A DNA stretch of 64,000 bases from Flavobacteriales bacterium (GTDB taxonomy: Bacteria; Bacteroidota; Bacteroidia; Flavobacteriales; UBA1820), in the NCBI GenBank assembly GCA_003150615.1, contig QALN01000004.1:62001-126000 (forward strand), in the 5' to 3' direction. Below the pieces are notes generated by a model. It ran no database searches. It worked only from the letters and a program-made list of their open reading frames with translations, and was not told where the DNA came from. The translations under genes and the position numbers were made by a program. Below are positions 24,144 to 33,187 of this stretch, piece after piece. Positions within the stretch are counted from its first letter, which is position 1, and each line of letters begins with the position of its first letter.

Positions 24144-24509
24144 ATGGAGTACTACAAGTTCAATACTTACAAATTCATCCGCCGGTATTACAATATCCCT
24201 GGGAGTGTGCGCCTACAGTGGTGCATAGTGCGTGAACGGACAAAAGATGGAGTCGAATTCCGCCTTGGAGTGGCTCTTGTGGGGACGAACAAGTATATAG
24301 ACGTGGCTATGCGCAGGTTTTTCTCATGTGTCAAGTGCCGTGCTGTGGAGCGTTCCTATGAACTCGCCGAAAGGCACTTGGAAGGTGACATGTATGTTTA
24401 CCGGGCGACGGATATTCTTCTTTCCATTTCAAAACCTGTCACTTACATATCGGACATATATTTTCCTTCGTGGTACGACGGGGATTTGGCGGAAGCTACT
24501 TTGCTCTGA
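24144..24509 (+). CDS. Orphan hypothetical protein
   Basis: A 121-residue protein of unknown family, MEYYKFNTYKFIRRYYNI to the end LAEATLL. It is rich in Tyr, Arg and Val, has two clustered Cys (CVKC near residue 59), no signal peptide and no membrane helix. The upstream ATG at 24096 lies upstream of the promoter and is excluded; the ATG at 24144 is ~17 bases after the predicted start of transcription. The near-perfect promoter is the main reason to call it real. A hairpin repeat follows it. No homologue could be named. Confidence 0.6.
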   Translation: MEYYKFNTYKFIRRYYNIPGSVRLQWCIVRERTKDGVEFRLGVALVGTNKYIDVAMRRFFSCVKCRAVERSYELAERHLEGDMYVYRATDILLSISKPVTYISDIYFPSWYDGDLAEATLL

Positions 24510-24525
24510 ACTTTTCCGAGATACA

Positions 24526-24590
24526 GTCGAGTGATGTCGGTGAACAGAAAATAAACATCGAACAGGCTATGCCTGTTTTCCGACATGATG
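24526..24590 (-). repeat. Dispersed hairpin repeat, copy 1
   Basis: On the minus strand this copy reads hairpin CAGGCATAGCCTG, then TTCGATGTT, a spacer and TTCACCGACATCACTCG. Longer inverted arms (ATGTCGG...CCGACAT) enclose it. It is the same order of modules as the copies at 30.5, 33.0, 53.9 and 57.5 kb. It lies between two convergent genes. Confidence 0.75.
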
Positions 24591-24599
24591 CACGGATAC

Positions 24600-25364
24600 T
24601 CAGCTGCGTAGATGGCTGCCTCGGCATGTCGTTTCTTTCTTGTCGGCAAGACGCTGCATGATGCGCTCCTGCGATAGTTCGCGCATGGCTGTGGAGCCTA
24701 CCCAGCGGGTGTTTTTATCGTCCGAGTGCGACATTTCGCGCGCTTGTTCCAAAGCTATTCCGTGAAGGAAAAGGGAGCGTTTGCCTATCTGCCGCAATGC
24801 CCAGTCGACCGCTTTACGTACCATAGGACGCGGATCGGCGGAGTATTGCTTTATGGGCGCGAGGAATTCGATGAAATCGGCATCTGGGCTTTTTTTGTCG
24901 CGCATGGCAAGGCGGGCGATGAGCGAGAAACCGGCCCTTCTGACAAATTCGCGCTTGTCGGCTGTCCACATGAATACTTTTTCGTGCGCCAGAGGATGGT
25001 AGGCCAGTTCGCCACAGACGATATCGCACAGGTCCCACGAGTCGAAATCGGCTGCCATACTGTCCATTTCTTCGGGTGAGAGTTCTGCCGGGCGCATGAC
25101 CAGTGCTGACAGTATGCGGGCTTCGTGCCGGCCTGTGGCCCAAAGCGAGCGAGCAAGGGTTGTGTCTTTTCCGGTTTGCCTGGCGAGCAAGCGAAGGTCT
25201 TTTACGCTTACCCCGAATGCGTGTGCCGTGTTTATGCCGAAAGCGGCCATTTTAAGGCGTAGGGGGGCGCTGGACATTTCCAGAAGGGTATCGAGGATGT
25301 ATGCAGCCGCTTCATCTGCGGTTTCCCGGTGTGTGCATGAGGCGGATGCTGGGGTTGGGCTCAT
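24600..25364 (-). CDS. DNA alkylation repair-like (HEAT-repeat) protein
   Basis: A 254-residue all-helical protein of the AlkD/DNA-alkylation-repair type: HEAT-like repeats with FGVSVKDLRLLARQTGKD, LWATGRHEARILSALV, DSWDLCDIVCGEL and MVRKAVDWALRQIGKR. AlkD-type proteins are glycosylases for N3- and N7-alkylpurines; whether this one cleaves is not proven by sequence. The start (MSPTPASASC) overlaps the metH stop by 4 bases (ATGA), so the two are coupled; a much longer upstream frame is only an antisense extension inside metH. Pairing with a methyl-transfer enzyme may be chance. Confidence 0.8.
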   Translation of the reverse strand: MSPTPASASCTHRETADEAAAYILDTLLEMSSAPLRLKMAAFGINTAHAFGVSVKDLRLLARQTGKDTTLARSLWATGRHEARILSALVMRPAELSPEEMDSMAADFDSWDLCDIVCGELAYHPLAHEKVFMWTADKREFVRRAGFSLIARLAMRDKKSPDADFIEFLAPIKQYSADPRPMVRKAVDWALRQIGKRSLFLHGIALEQAREMSHSDDKNTRWVGSTAMRELSQERIMQRLADKKETTCRGSHLRS

Positions 25365-28300
25365 TTTTCCATTCCGGTTTCTATGGTTCCGGTGTATTTT
25401 TTTGCTTCTTCGAAACTTATGCCGCGCCGGCGGGCGTAGGAGTCGAGTTGGATTTCGCTCACGGGTCCTACGGCGAAATATCCGGCCTGAGGGTGGGCGA
25501 GTATCAGACCTGATACTGATGCTTCGGGGGTCATCATGTAGTTTTCGGTAAGGCGTATGCCGGTGGATGTTTCTGCGTCGAGAAGGTCGAATATGATGCG
25601 TTTGCCGGTATGGTCTGGCAGGCTGGGATAGCCACAGGCCGGGCGTATGCCTTCGCCGGGGAAGCCCCAAAATTCGTCCTTGGCTTTTTCGTGTATTATC
25701 CGGGCAAAGGCTTCGGCCATGCGGTTGGCGAGTATTTTTGCCATAAGGACGGTGTAGTTGTCGCGGCCATGGCAAAAATCGTCCAGGCCGAGACCTGCAG
25801 TAACGGCGAACATCCCTATGTGGTCGCCTGCATCTGGGGATATGAAGTCCGAGAGGCAGGAGAACGACGAGCTTTGGTTGCGCAGCTGCGGGAATACCGA
25901 AGAGGAGTCACCCACGATGATGTCTTCTCCCTGTGAACGGGCCGGAAATATGCCGAGTATTCCGTTTGCCGTCAGGTATTTATGTGCTGTTATCTCGTCC
26001 AGAAGGCGGTTGGCGTCGTCGTACAGGCGGCGGGCTTCGGAGCCTTTTTCGCTGTGGCTGAAAATGTCCGGATAGCGGCCTTTTATGCCCCATTCGATAA
26101 AAAAGAACGACCAGTCTATGTATTTTCGCAGTTCTTCTAGCGGGTATTGCGTGAAAGGGAAAATGCCTGTCGCGCGGGGAGCGGTTATGTTGTCAAAATC
26201 GTATTTTTTTGCCCTGGAGCGTGCTTCTTCTATGCTTACCAGAGGTTTTTTCATATCGAGCGAATGCCGGTATTCATCCCTTAGTTTTTGCTGTGCGGTT
26301 TTGAAATCGGCACCGGCTATGAGTTCGCCGGCTACTTTTACTCCGTCCGATGCGTCGCCAGAACAAGCTACTGTGCCGCTGTACAGCGGGGCTATTTTTA
26401 CGGCGGTGTGCAGTTTCGATGTGGTGGCTCCGCCTACCATCACTGGTATTCGCAGTCCGCGTTGTTCCAAAAGGCGAACGACGTTGGCCATTTCTTCGAG
26501 CGAGGGGGTTATAAGCCCGGAAAGGCCTATTATGTCCGCGTTTTCGGCTACGGCGGTATCGACTATTTTTTCCGGTTCGACCATCACGCCCAGGTCGATA
26601 ACCCGGTAACCGTTGCACGACATGACTACCGATACGATGTTTTTGCCGATATCGTGTACGTCGCCTTTTACCGTAGCCAGAAGTATTTTTTTACCTGTGG
26701 ACGAGCCTTTTCCGCGTTCCATGAAAGGGGTGAGCACATCGACTGCCAGTTTCATCACGCGCGCGCTTTTCACTACCTGCGGAAGGAACATTTTCCCCTG
26801 TCCGAACAGTTCGCCTACCGTGCCCATGCCGTCCATGAGTACTTCATCGATGACTTTGACCGGAGAGCCTTTTATTTTCAGGGCTTCTATGGCGTCGGAG
26901 TCCACTTTGTCGGTTATGCCTTTGACTATTTTGTATGCCAGGCGACGGCATACGTCGGGATATTGCTCTTCGGGGGTAGCGGTTTCGTGTTTGTGCAAAA
27001 GGCCGTTTGCGTCGTCACGGAGCGTCTGGGCATACGATGTGAGGCGTTCCCCGGCGTCTTGGCGGCGGTTTAGGATGACGTCTTCGACGTATCCGAGCAG
27101 TACGGGGTCTATATCGCTGTACACCTGGAGCATTCCGGCGTTGACGATGCCCATATCCATTCCGGCCTCTATCGCGTGGTACAGGAAGACGGAGTGCATA
27201 GCTTCGCGTACGGTATTGTTGCCACGGAAGGAAAACGACAGGTTGGATACGCCTCCGCTTATTTTTACTCCTGGACATGTGCGCTTTATTTCGGACGTGG
27301 CACGTATGAAGTCAGCGGCATAATTGTCGTGTTCCGGTATGCCTGTGGCTACAGCCAGTATGTTGGGGTCGAAAATGATATCGCATGCAGGGAAGCCGTC
27401 TTCGGTCAGAAGGCGGTACATCCTCTGCGCCACTTCCACTTTACGTTCATAAGTATCGGCCTGTCCTTTCTCATCGAAGAGCATGACTACGGCAGCGCAG
27501 CCTAACGAATGTATGGTGCGGGCATGGGAGAGAAACTCGTTTTCCCCGTTTTTAAGGGAGATGGAGTTGATGATGTGTTTGCCCTGTACGCATTTCATTC
27601 CCGCCAGCAGCACGTCCCACGAGGATGAGTCTATCATAAGGGGAAGACGCGCAACGTCCGGTTCGGAGGCTATCAGCTTTAAAAAGTGCGTCATGGCCTC
27701 GCGTGCGTCTATCATAGGCGCATCCATACACACGTCGATTATCTGGGCGCCGTCTTCGGCTTGTTTTTTGACTATATCGACGGCTTCGTCCCAGGAGCCT
27801 TCGCGTACAAGGCGCGCGAATTTTGCGGAGCCGGCTACATTGGCCCTTTCGCCTACGTTGACAAAGTTGGACGAGTGTTCCACGGTAAGAGGCTCTAGCC
27901 CGGCAAGTACGGTTTTCCCGGCGTATGCAGCAGGTTTACGGGGAGGGTATTTCGCTGCCGCATGGCTTATCAGCGAGATGTATTCAGGTGTGGTGCCGCA
28001 GCATCCGCCTATGATGTTCACCAGTCCGTCTGCCATGTAACTTTCCACGGTGTCGGCCATCTGGCTCGCCGATTCGGCATAACCTCCGAATCCGTCCGGA
28101 AGCCCGGCGTTAGGGTGGGACGATACCGGCAGGTGCGATATCTCGGCCAGGCGGCGGACATATTGTTTCATTTGTCCGGCTCCCAGGGCGCAGTTAAGCC
28201 CGATGGAGAAAATGCCTGTGCGGGCGAACGAGGTGAAGAATGCATCGACAGTTTGTCCGGAAAGAAGGCGGCCTGAGGCGTCGGTTATCGTGCCGGAGAG

Positions 28301-28891
28301 CATTATCGGGAGGGAGCATACGTTTTTGACGGCAGCTACGGCGGCTTTGGCGTTGAGCGAATCGAATACGGTTTCGATGAGTATTAAGTCCGCGCCGCCC
28401 TCGGCAAGTGCTTTGGCTTGTATGCCGTATGCTTCAAAAAGTTCGTCGAAGGTGATGTTGCGGGCGGAAGGGTCCTCTACATCCGGTGAAATGGATGCTG
28501 TGCGTCCAGTAGGGCCTATCACGCCGGCTACATAGCGGGGTTTTTCTGCCTGTGAGTATTTGTCGGCTTGGGTGCGGGCTATGCGGGCGGCTTCGAGGGT
28601 TATCAGGCGCGAATAGTCCTGCATGCCGTAGTCTGCCAGCGACACAGCGTTGGCATTGAAGGTGTTGGTGGATATTATGTCCGCTCCGGCTTCGAGATAC
28701 TGGCGGTGTATGTCTGCGACGATGTCGGGACGTGTGAGGCAGAGAAGGTCGTTCAGTCCCCGGCAAAGTCCTTTTTCTGGGTGTGTGAAGTCCGCTTCGG
28801 ATAGTGCATGGCGCTGTATCATTGTGCCTGTGGCGCCATCGAGTACGAGTATCCTTTCCTTTACGCTTTCCGTTATGTCCTTGTATGCCAT
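25361..28891 (-). CDS. metH: Cobalamin-dependent methionine synthase
   Basis: A 1176-residue MetH that remethylates homocysteine from methyltetrahydrofolate through cobalamin. In order: the homocysteine domain (1-~320) with Zn-binding Cys in GLNCALG and GGCCGTTPEYI; the pterin-binding domain (~340-610, NVGERANVAGSAKFARL); the cap and B12 domain with the DVHDIGKNIV His ligand loop (~660-880); and the reactivation (AdoMet) domain containing RPACGYPSLPDHTGK near the C-terminus. A start at 28942 would add 17 residues; MAYKDITESVKERIL at 28891 is the family start. No cobalamin or SAM riboswitch was found upstream. Confidence 0.97.
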   Translation of the reverse strand: MAYKDITESVKERILVLDGATGTMIQRHALSEADFTHPEKGLCRGLNDLLCLTRPDIVADIHRQYLEAGADIISTNTFNANAVSLADYGMQDYSRLITLEAARIARTQADKYSQAEKPRYVAGVIGPTGRTASISPDVEDPSARNITFDELFEAYGIQAKALAEGGADLILIETVFDSLNAKAAVAAVKNVCSLPIMLSGTITDASGRLLSGQTVDAFFTSFARTGIFSIGLNCALGAGQMKQYVRRLAEISHLPVSSHPNAGLPDGFGGYAESASQMADTVESYMADGLVNIIGGCCGTTPEYISLISHAAAKYPPRKPAAYAGKTVLAGLEPLTVEHSSNFVNVGERANVAGSAKFARLVREGSWDEAVDIVKKQAEDGAQIIDVCMDAPMIDAREAMTHFLKLIASEPDVARLPLMIDSSSWDVLLAGMKCVQGKHIINSISLKNGENEFLSHARTIHSLGCAAVVMLFDEKGQADTYERKVEVAQRMYRLLTEDGFPACDIIFDPNILAVATGIPEHDNYAADFIRATSEIKRTCPGVKISGGVSNLSFSFRGNNTVREAMHSVFLYHAIEAGMDMGIVNAGMLQVYSDIDPVLLGYVEDVILNRRQDAGERLTSYAQTLRDDANGLLHKHETATPEEQYPDVCRRLAYKIVKGITDKVDSDAIEALKIKGSPVKVIDEVLMDGMGTVGELFGQGKMFLPQVVKSARVMKLAVDVLTPFMERGKGSSTGKKILLATVKGDVHDIGKNIVSVVMSCNGYRVIDLGVMVEPEKIVDTAVAENADIIGLSGLITPSLEEMANVVRLLEQRGLRIPVMVGGATTSKLHTAVKIAPLYSGTVACSGDASDGVKVAGELIAGADFKTAQQKLRDEYRHSLDMKKPLVSIEEARSRAKKYDFDNITAPRATGIFPFTQYPLEELRKYIDWSFFFIEWGIKGRYPDIFSHSEKGSEARRLYDDANRLLDEITAHKYLTANGILGIFPARSQGEDIIVGDSSSVFPQLRNQSSSFSCLSDFISPDAGDHIGMFAVTAGLGLDDFCHGRDNYTVLMAKILANRMAEAFARIIHEKAKDEFWGFPGEGIRPACGYPSLPDHTGKRIIFDLLDAETSTGIRLTENYMMTPEASVSGLILAHPQAGYFAVGPVSEIQLDSYARRRGISFEEAKKYTGTIETGMEK

Positions 28892-29160
28892 CGATAGTTT
28901 TTTCTTACTTGTTCTGCGGAACAAATTTCCGCGCAAACGCAAATTTACATCCTTTTTAATTAATATGGTTGGATGCGGGCATGGCCGGTTCGATATTTAC
29001 ATAAGTTATTTGCTTACGTTCTGCCAGGATCCCCCGTTTGTTAACCGGAATAGGTCTGTCGGGCGGGGGATACGATGGTGATTTTTGTACTGTTTTCCAC
29101 CGCAAGGGCGTGCCTGGATAGCAAAAAACATGTTTGTTTTAATTCTAAGGCGTAAAAAGA
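28892..29160. promoter_or_regulatory. metH upstream gap with -7 element
   Basis: Together with the adjoining terminator this gap spans 318 bases. The only recognisable element is minus-strand TAAATTTG at 28940-28947, about 49 bases before metH, without a clear upstream TTTG box. B12- or SAM-riboswitch core motifs were looked for and not seen. Nothing else is recognised. Confidence 0.45.
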
Positions 29161-29188
29161 CACCGGCGGGTTGGACTTGTCGCCGGGA
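29161..29188 (-). terminator. Terminator of the permease gene
   Basis: CCGGCG / CGCCGG (29163-29186) with a 12-nt loop; on the minus strand it is followed by TGTCTTTTTACG. It lies 22 bases past the permease stop. Confidence 0.65.
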
Positions 29189-29209
29189 CTAATATAAAAA
29201 GTTACGGGT

Positions 29210-30445
29210 TTATTCGTACCGCAGGGCTTCTATCGGATCCAGTCGCGAGGCTTTTTTGGCAGGATAGTACCCCGATATGATGCCTACGGCGAACGTTATG
29301 GCAAATGCCATCAACATTTCGCTCAAAGGCAGGACGAAACTGGTCTTCATGGCCAGAGATACGATATTGCCCAAAAGTATTCCCATGAAAATGCCGATGA
29401 TACCTCCTATCTGGCCTATCATTACGGCTTCGATAAGGAATTGCAAGGTAACGCTGCGCGAGTTTGCGCCTATGGCTTTAAGCGTGCCAATCTCGCGTGT
29501 GCGTTCCGTTACGGATACGAGCATTATGTTCATAAGGGCTATAGAGGAGCCGAGTATCGTTATGAGTCCTATGACAAGGGCGGCTATTTTGAGTTTTGAC
29601 AGCATGCCTTCCATCTGGTCGAGAGCGGCCTGGCGGTTGCGTATCATGAAATTGTCTTCCTGGGAGGGGTGGAGGGAGCGCACTACGCGCATGGTCACGC
29701 GCATGTCGTCGTTGAAGTCTGTATCGGTAATGGAGGTGCCTTCAGGCGGGGTGACTAATACGGAAAAGTTGGTGAAACGTGGAAAATTGCTCCTTGCCGT
29801 ATTCAGAGGCAGGAACACTACGTTATCTTGGCTCATACCCATCATGGCTCCACGGCTTTGCATCACGCCGATTATCCTGTAACGGTTGCCTGCGATGCTG
29901 ATGTACTGGCCCAATGATTTGCCCGAAGGGAACAGTTTTTTTGCTATGTCGACGCCTATTACGGCGATTTTGGGAGCGGTTTCCGTTTCGTCGGAGGTGA
30001 AGAAACGGCCTTCGCCTATTTTGAAGCCTTCTACGTCGAAATAGTTTTCATCGGCGCCTACCACGCGGGAATTAGGGTCGGTTTTGGCTGTTTCGCTTTT
30101 TATTTCGGCGTTGCCGCTTACGGTTCCGTTGATGGATATGACGGCTTTTTTACCCATTTTGGTTTTGAATTCGCGTGCCTGGCGGTAGTCTATCCTTGGG
30201 AGGAATACCCAGTCGTTGGGATCGTTTTCCTTTGGCGCCCATCGGCCGCCGTATATGCCTACGGTGTTGGCTCCGAACGATTTGAAACTGTCCACCATGG
30301 AGCTGCGAAGAGCTGATACGCTGGTTAGGATGCCTACGAGCGCGGTGATGCCTATGGCTATTATGCTTGCGGTTATACCCGTGCGCAGGCGCTGCGAACG
30401 TACGTTGTCCCAGGCCATCGATGTTATTTCCTTGAAAGAAGACAT
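29210..30445 (-). CDS. ABC transporter permease, MacB/FtsX type
   Basis: A 411-residue membrane protein with four helices in the MacB arrangement. The first follows WDNVRSQRLRTGITASIIAIGI. A ~220-residue periplasmic (MacB_PCD) domain follows, then three helices in the FtsX domain (MNIMLVSVTERTREIGTLKAIGA is the signature). It ends PAKKASRLDPIEALRYE, the normal tail. No ATPase or membrane-fusion gene is adjacent, so its partners are elsewhere. Substrate unknown. Confidence 0.9.
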   Translation of the reverse strand: MSSFKEITSMAWDNVRSQRLRTGITASIIAIGITALVGILTSVSALRSSMVDSFKSFGANTVGIYGGRWAPKENDPNDWVFLPRIDYRQAREFKTKMGKKAVISINGTVSGNAEIKSETAKTDPNSRVVGADENYFDVEGFKIGEGRFFTSDETETAPKIAVIGVDIAKKLFPSGKSLGQYISIAGNRYRIIGVMQSRGAMMGMSQDNVVFLPLNTARSNFPRFTNFSVLVTPPEGTSITDTDFNDDMRVTMRVVRSLHPSQEDNFMIRNRQAALDQMEGMLSKLKIAALVIGLITILGSSIALMNIMLVSVTERTREIGTLKAIGANSRSVTLQFLIEAVMIGQIGGIIGIFMGILLGNIVSLAMKTSFVLPLSEMLMAFAITFAVGIISGYYPAKKASRLDPIEALRYE

Positions 30446-30540
30446 AAGTTTTTTATCGAGAGGGTGATATTGTGTGCCAAGTTACGAATATTTAATCGAC
30501 AATTTTCAATGTTTTTTCTCATGTGCCGAAAATATTTGCT

Positions 30541-30632
30541 CAGGCATAACCTGTTCGACGGTCATAGACCGTTAGATATTTTCCGTCTGCTGTTTATTTC
30601 CGTTCCGCCGGGCTCACCCGGCTATGTTTTGC
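30541..30632 (+). repeat. Dispersed hairpin repeat, copy 2 (left flank of the S46 gene)
   Basis: Modules in order: CAGGCATAACCTG (near-palindrome), TTCGA, CGGTCATAGACCG, spacer, then TTCCGCCGGGCTCACCCGGC. The first 69 bases (30541-30609) are the inverted duplicate of 33031-33099 with one difference. With the terminator it fills most of the 302-base gap 30446-30747. Confidence 0.85.
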
Positions 30633-30696
30633 GATGACCGGCGGGTGAAATAAAGCGGAATGAAAAATATATGCACACAAAGTATAATTTCTATAA

Positions 30697-30724
30697 AAAA
30701 ACGGGCCTTTAAGGCCCGTTTTTA
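30697..30724 (-). terminator. Terminator of the S46 peptidase gene
   Basis: AAACGGGCCTT / AAGGCCCGTTT with a minimal loop, flanked by T residues on the minus strand, ~25 bases after the stop codon. Confidence 0.88.
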
Positions 30725-30747
30725 TACAAAAAGTCGGTGGAGGGAAG

Positions 30748-32910
30748 TTATTCCTTTATGGACATTTCGTCCACCAGGTAGCCTGCGCCGCCGAGTTTGT
30801 CGATAAGGAACAGGACGTAACGGATATCCACCATGATGTTTCGGCATATCGACGGGTCGTAGCTAAGGTCGCTCATCGTGCCTTCCCAAAGACGGTCGAA
30901 GTTGAGCCCTATAAGTTCCCCGCGCGCGTTTATCACCGGTGAGCCTGAATTGCCCCCGGAGGTGTGGTTCGTTGCTATGAAGCATACGGGCATGCGACCG
31001 TTTTGTCCGTAGCGGCCGTAATCCTTTGCGTTGTACAGTTCTATGAGCCGCTCCGGCAGGTCGTATTCGTAGTCGCCGGGAACGTATTTCTCGATTACTC
31101 CGTCGAGATAGGTCTGTGGCAGGTAGCAGAGGCCGTCGCGCGCCTGCATGCCTTTAACCTGGCCGTATGATGCGCGCAATGTCAGGTTGGCGTCGGGAAA
31201 GAATGCCTTGTTGGTGAAGATTTCGGTTTGCGCTTTCATGTAGTCTTTCATGAGCGCGGCAATTTCGTCATCGTATTGTTTGTATGCCGGTATTATTTTT
31301 TTACGGAAGTTGTCCGCTATGCTTTGAAAGAAAACGAATCCTGGATCGTAGTCGAGCCGGGACTTTATCGCCGCCGCGTCGGATGTGCTGAACACGGCTT
31401 CGATACCTTCGGGGGTAAACAGCGGCGAGGAATACAGCTGGCCGGAAAGTGCGGAAAAATCGCCGCCGCAAGAGGACAGGAGTTCCTTTACCGGGTAGGG
31501 CAGAAGGCTGTCGGGCATGTTTGCCACATAGAATTCGGTGAGCGGTACGAAGGTTTTCCGGTCGATGGCAATGGTGCGTGAGCTGACGTATTCGAGGGCT
31601 TTTTTCTTGAGCGAGTCGGCTTTACGGTTGTTCATAGTGCCTTTTTCCAGGCCTGATACGTATTGTTGCAATATTTTTTCCAGCCGGCAGATGTCGTTTA
31701 TGGATGTGTATTCGTTCGTGGCGTCGTAGGCTATACCGTAGGGCAATAGTTTTTCGTAAGCTGCGTAAAGTCCGGGCAGCAGGCTACCGTAGGCGGCCGA
31801 TTTTTCCGGATGTGCAGTCAGAGAGTCGAGAAAAGCTGATTCATATGCTTTTTTGCGGTCGGCTGCTTTGGTGCGGCGAAGGCCGAGCGATTCTCCCTGC
31901 CATTTTTTCCATGCGTTGGCCAGCGAGGAGTAACGGTTGGCGTATGCCAGTTTGACGGTGTCGTTGGCGCGCATTTCTTCTCCCCATGATTTGAGCGCGA
32001 TGTCCCGAAGTCCTATTTTTACCGGGTTGCGGGCTTCTGCCGTCTGGCTGAGGGCTATGGCGGGCAGATATTCGTCCGTGCGGCCGGGGAATCCGAATAC
32101 GAGAGTGAAGTCGCCTTCGTCAAAACCGGAAAGAGAGATGGGCAGGTAATGGTCGGGGCGGTAGGGCACGTTGTCGGGCGAGGGGGCTGCCGGGTGGTTG
32201 TCTTTGCCGGCATAGATGCGGAATACGGAAAAATCGCCTGTGTGGCGTGGCCATACCCAGTTGTCCGTTTCGGAACCGAATTTGCCTACCGATACCGGCG
32301 GGCATCCTACAAGACGTACGTCCGTGTATGTTTCGCGGATGAACATAAAGTAACGGTTATCCTTGAAAAAGGGCTTTATTTCGATGTTCTGCCAGGGTTC
32401 TATGCGGGCGCGTTTCCGTATTTTTTCGAGGTTGGATTCTATTTTGGATTTCCTTTCGGCAGGAGTCATTTTCCCGGATACGCCTTTTAGCGCTTCGTCG
32501 GTTATTTCTTCAATGCGTTTTATGAAAGTGACAGATAGCGACGGATTTACCAGTTCTTCGGATTTGTCGCGGGCGAAAAAGCCGTTTTCCAGTATGTTGT
32601 TTTCAATGGTGGAGTGTTCGGCTATGACCGAATAGCCGCAGTGGTGGTTGGTCAGCAGAAGTCCTTCGGGAGAAACCACTTCACCCGTACAACCGCCTCC
32701 GAACAGTACTACTGCGTCCTTTATGCCGCTGCGGTTGGCCGAATAGATGTCTTCGGCTGATATTTTCATGCCGAGAGATTTCATTTCGGTTTCGTTCAGC
32801 TTTTTTAAGAAAAGCGGTATCCACATCCCTTCGGCGGCATGTGCGGGGATGACCCACAGGGCCGACAGCAATGTGCAGATGACGATGATGATGTTTCGTG
32901 TCTTGTACAT
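30748..32910 (-). CDS. S46 family dipeptidyl-peptidase, DPP11 type
   Basis: A 720-residue secreted serine exopeptidase of clan PA that removes dipeptides from the N-terminus of peptides. It has a signal peptide (to AHAAEG), the His motif TNHHCGY at 88-94, the Asp in SETDNWVWPRHTGDF and the Ser motif GNSGSP with Ser655. Position 673 is Arg (LNFDRLWEG). In the Porphyromonas gingivalis pair this residue separates DPP11 (Arg, Asp/Glu at P1) from DPP7 (Gly, hydrophobic P1), so acidic P1 specificity is inferred. It serves amino-acid uptake from oligopeptides. Inverted repeat copies flank it on both sides. Confidence 0.94.
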   Translation of the reverse strand: MYKTRNIIIVICTLLSALWVIPAHAAEGMWIPLFLKKLNETEMKSLGMKISAEDIYSANRSGIKDAVVLFGGGCTGEVVSPEGLLLTNHHCGYSVIAEHSTIENNILENGFFARDKSEELVNPSLSVTFIKRIEEITDEALKGVSGKMTPAERKSKIESNLEKIRKRARIEPWQNIEIKPFFKDNRYFMFIRETYTDVRLVGCPPVSVGKFGSETDNWVWPRHTGDFSVFRIYAGKDNHPAAPSPDNVPYRPDHYLPISLSGFDEGDFTLVFGFPGRTDEYLPAIALSQTAEARNPVKIGLRDIALKSWGEEMRANDTVKLAYANRYSSLANAWKKWQGESLGLRRTKAADRKKAYESAFLDSLTAHPEKSAAYGSLLPGLYAAYEKLLPYGIAYDATNEYTSINDICRLEKILQQYVSGLEKGTMNNRKADSLKKKALEYVSSRTIAIDRKTFVPLTEFYVANMPDSLLPYPVKELLSSCGGDFSALSGQLYSSPLFTPEGIEAVFSTSDAAAIKSRLDYDPGFVFFQSIADNFRKKIIPAYKQYDDEIAALMKDYMKAQTEIFTNKAFFPDANLTLRASYGQVKGMQARDGLCYLPQTYLDGVIEKYVPGDYEYDLPERLIELYNAKDYGRYGQNGRMPVCFIATNHTSGGNSGSPVINARGELIGLNFDRLWEGTMSDLSYDPSICRNIMVDIRYVLFLIDKLGGAGYLVDEMSIKE

Positions 32911-32950
32911 TTGGTTATGCGTGTTTTTATATGTTTGTTGTAATTACGGG

Positions 32951-32958
32951 CAAAGGTA
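32951..32958 (-). promoter_or_regulatory. Promoter -7 element of the S46 peptidase gene
   Basis: Minus strand TACCTTTG, a TAnnTTTG match, 40 bases before the start codon. Confidence 0.5.
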
Positions 32959-33011
32959 GTTTTTTTTGCCGGGCCGACTGATGTCGGCGAATAAAATAAT
33001 AGTATTGAATA

Positions 33012-33099
33012 TCAAACGGCCTATGGTCGCGGCGGAACGGAAATAAACAGCAGACGGAAAATATCTAACGGTCTATGACCGTCGAACAGGCTATGCCTG
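33012..33099 (-). repeat. Dispersed hairpin repeat, copy 3 (right flank of the S46 gene)
   Basis: Read on the minus strand: CAGGCATAGCCTG, TTCGA, CGGTCATAGACCG, spacer, TTCCGCCG. From 33031 to 33099 it matches the reverse complement of 30541-30609 at 68 of 69 positions. The remaining bases (33012-33030) carry a further GGTC/GGCC half-hairpin. Confidence 0.85.
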
Positions 33100-33121
33100 A
33101 AGCCGTCTGAAAAGTATGAAA

Positions 33122-33150
33122 AAACCCGGCTATGGAAATATTGCCGGGTT
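33122..33150 (-). terminator. Terminator of glnS
   Basis: AAACCCGGC / GCCGGGTTT, 9-bp stem, followed by TTTT on the minus strand, 38 bases after the glnS stop. Confidence 0.82.
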
Positions 33151-33187
33151 TCAACAGCCGCAAAAGGCTTTTCAGATATTATAAAAA

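Noticed and set aside
28892..29209. Possible cobalamin or SAM riboswitch before metH
   Set aside because: None of the conserved core motifs of those riboswitches was seen on the metH strand.
30541..33099. CRISPR array
   Set aside because: The hairpin repeats are unevenly spaced by kilobases, occur in both orientations and have no unique spacers of constant length; no cas genes.
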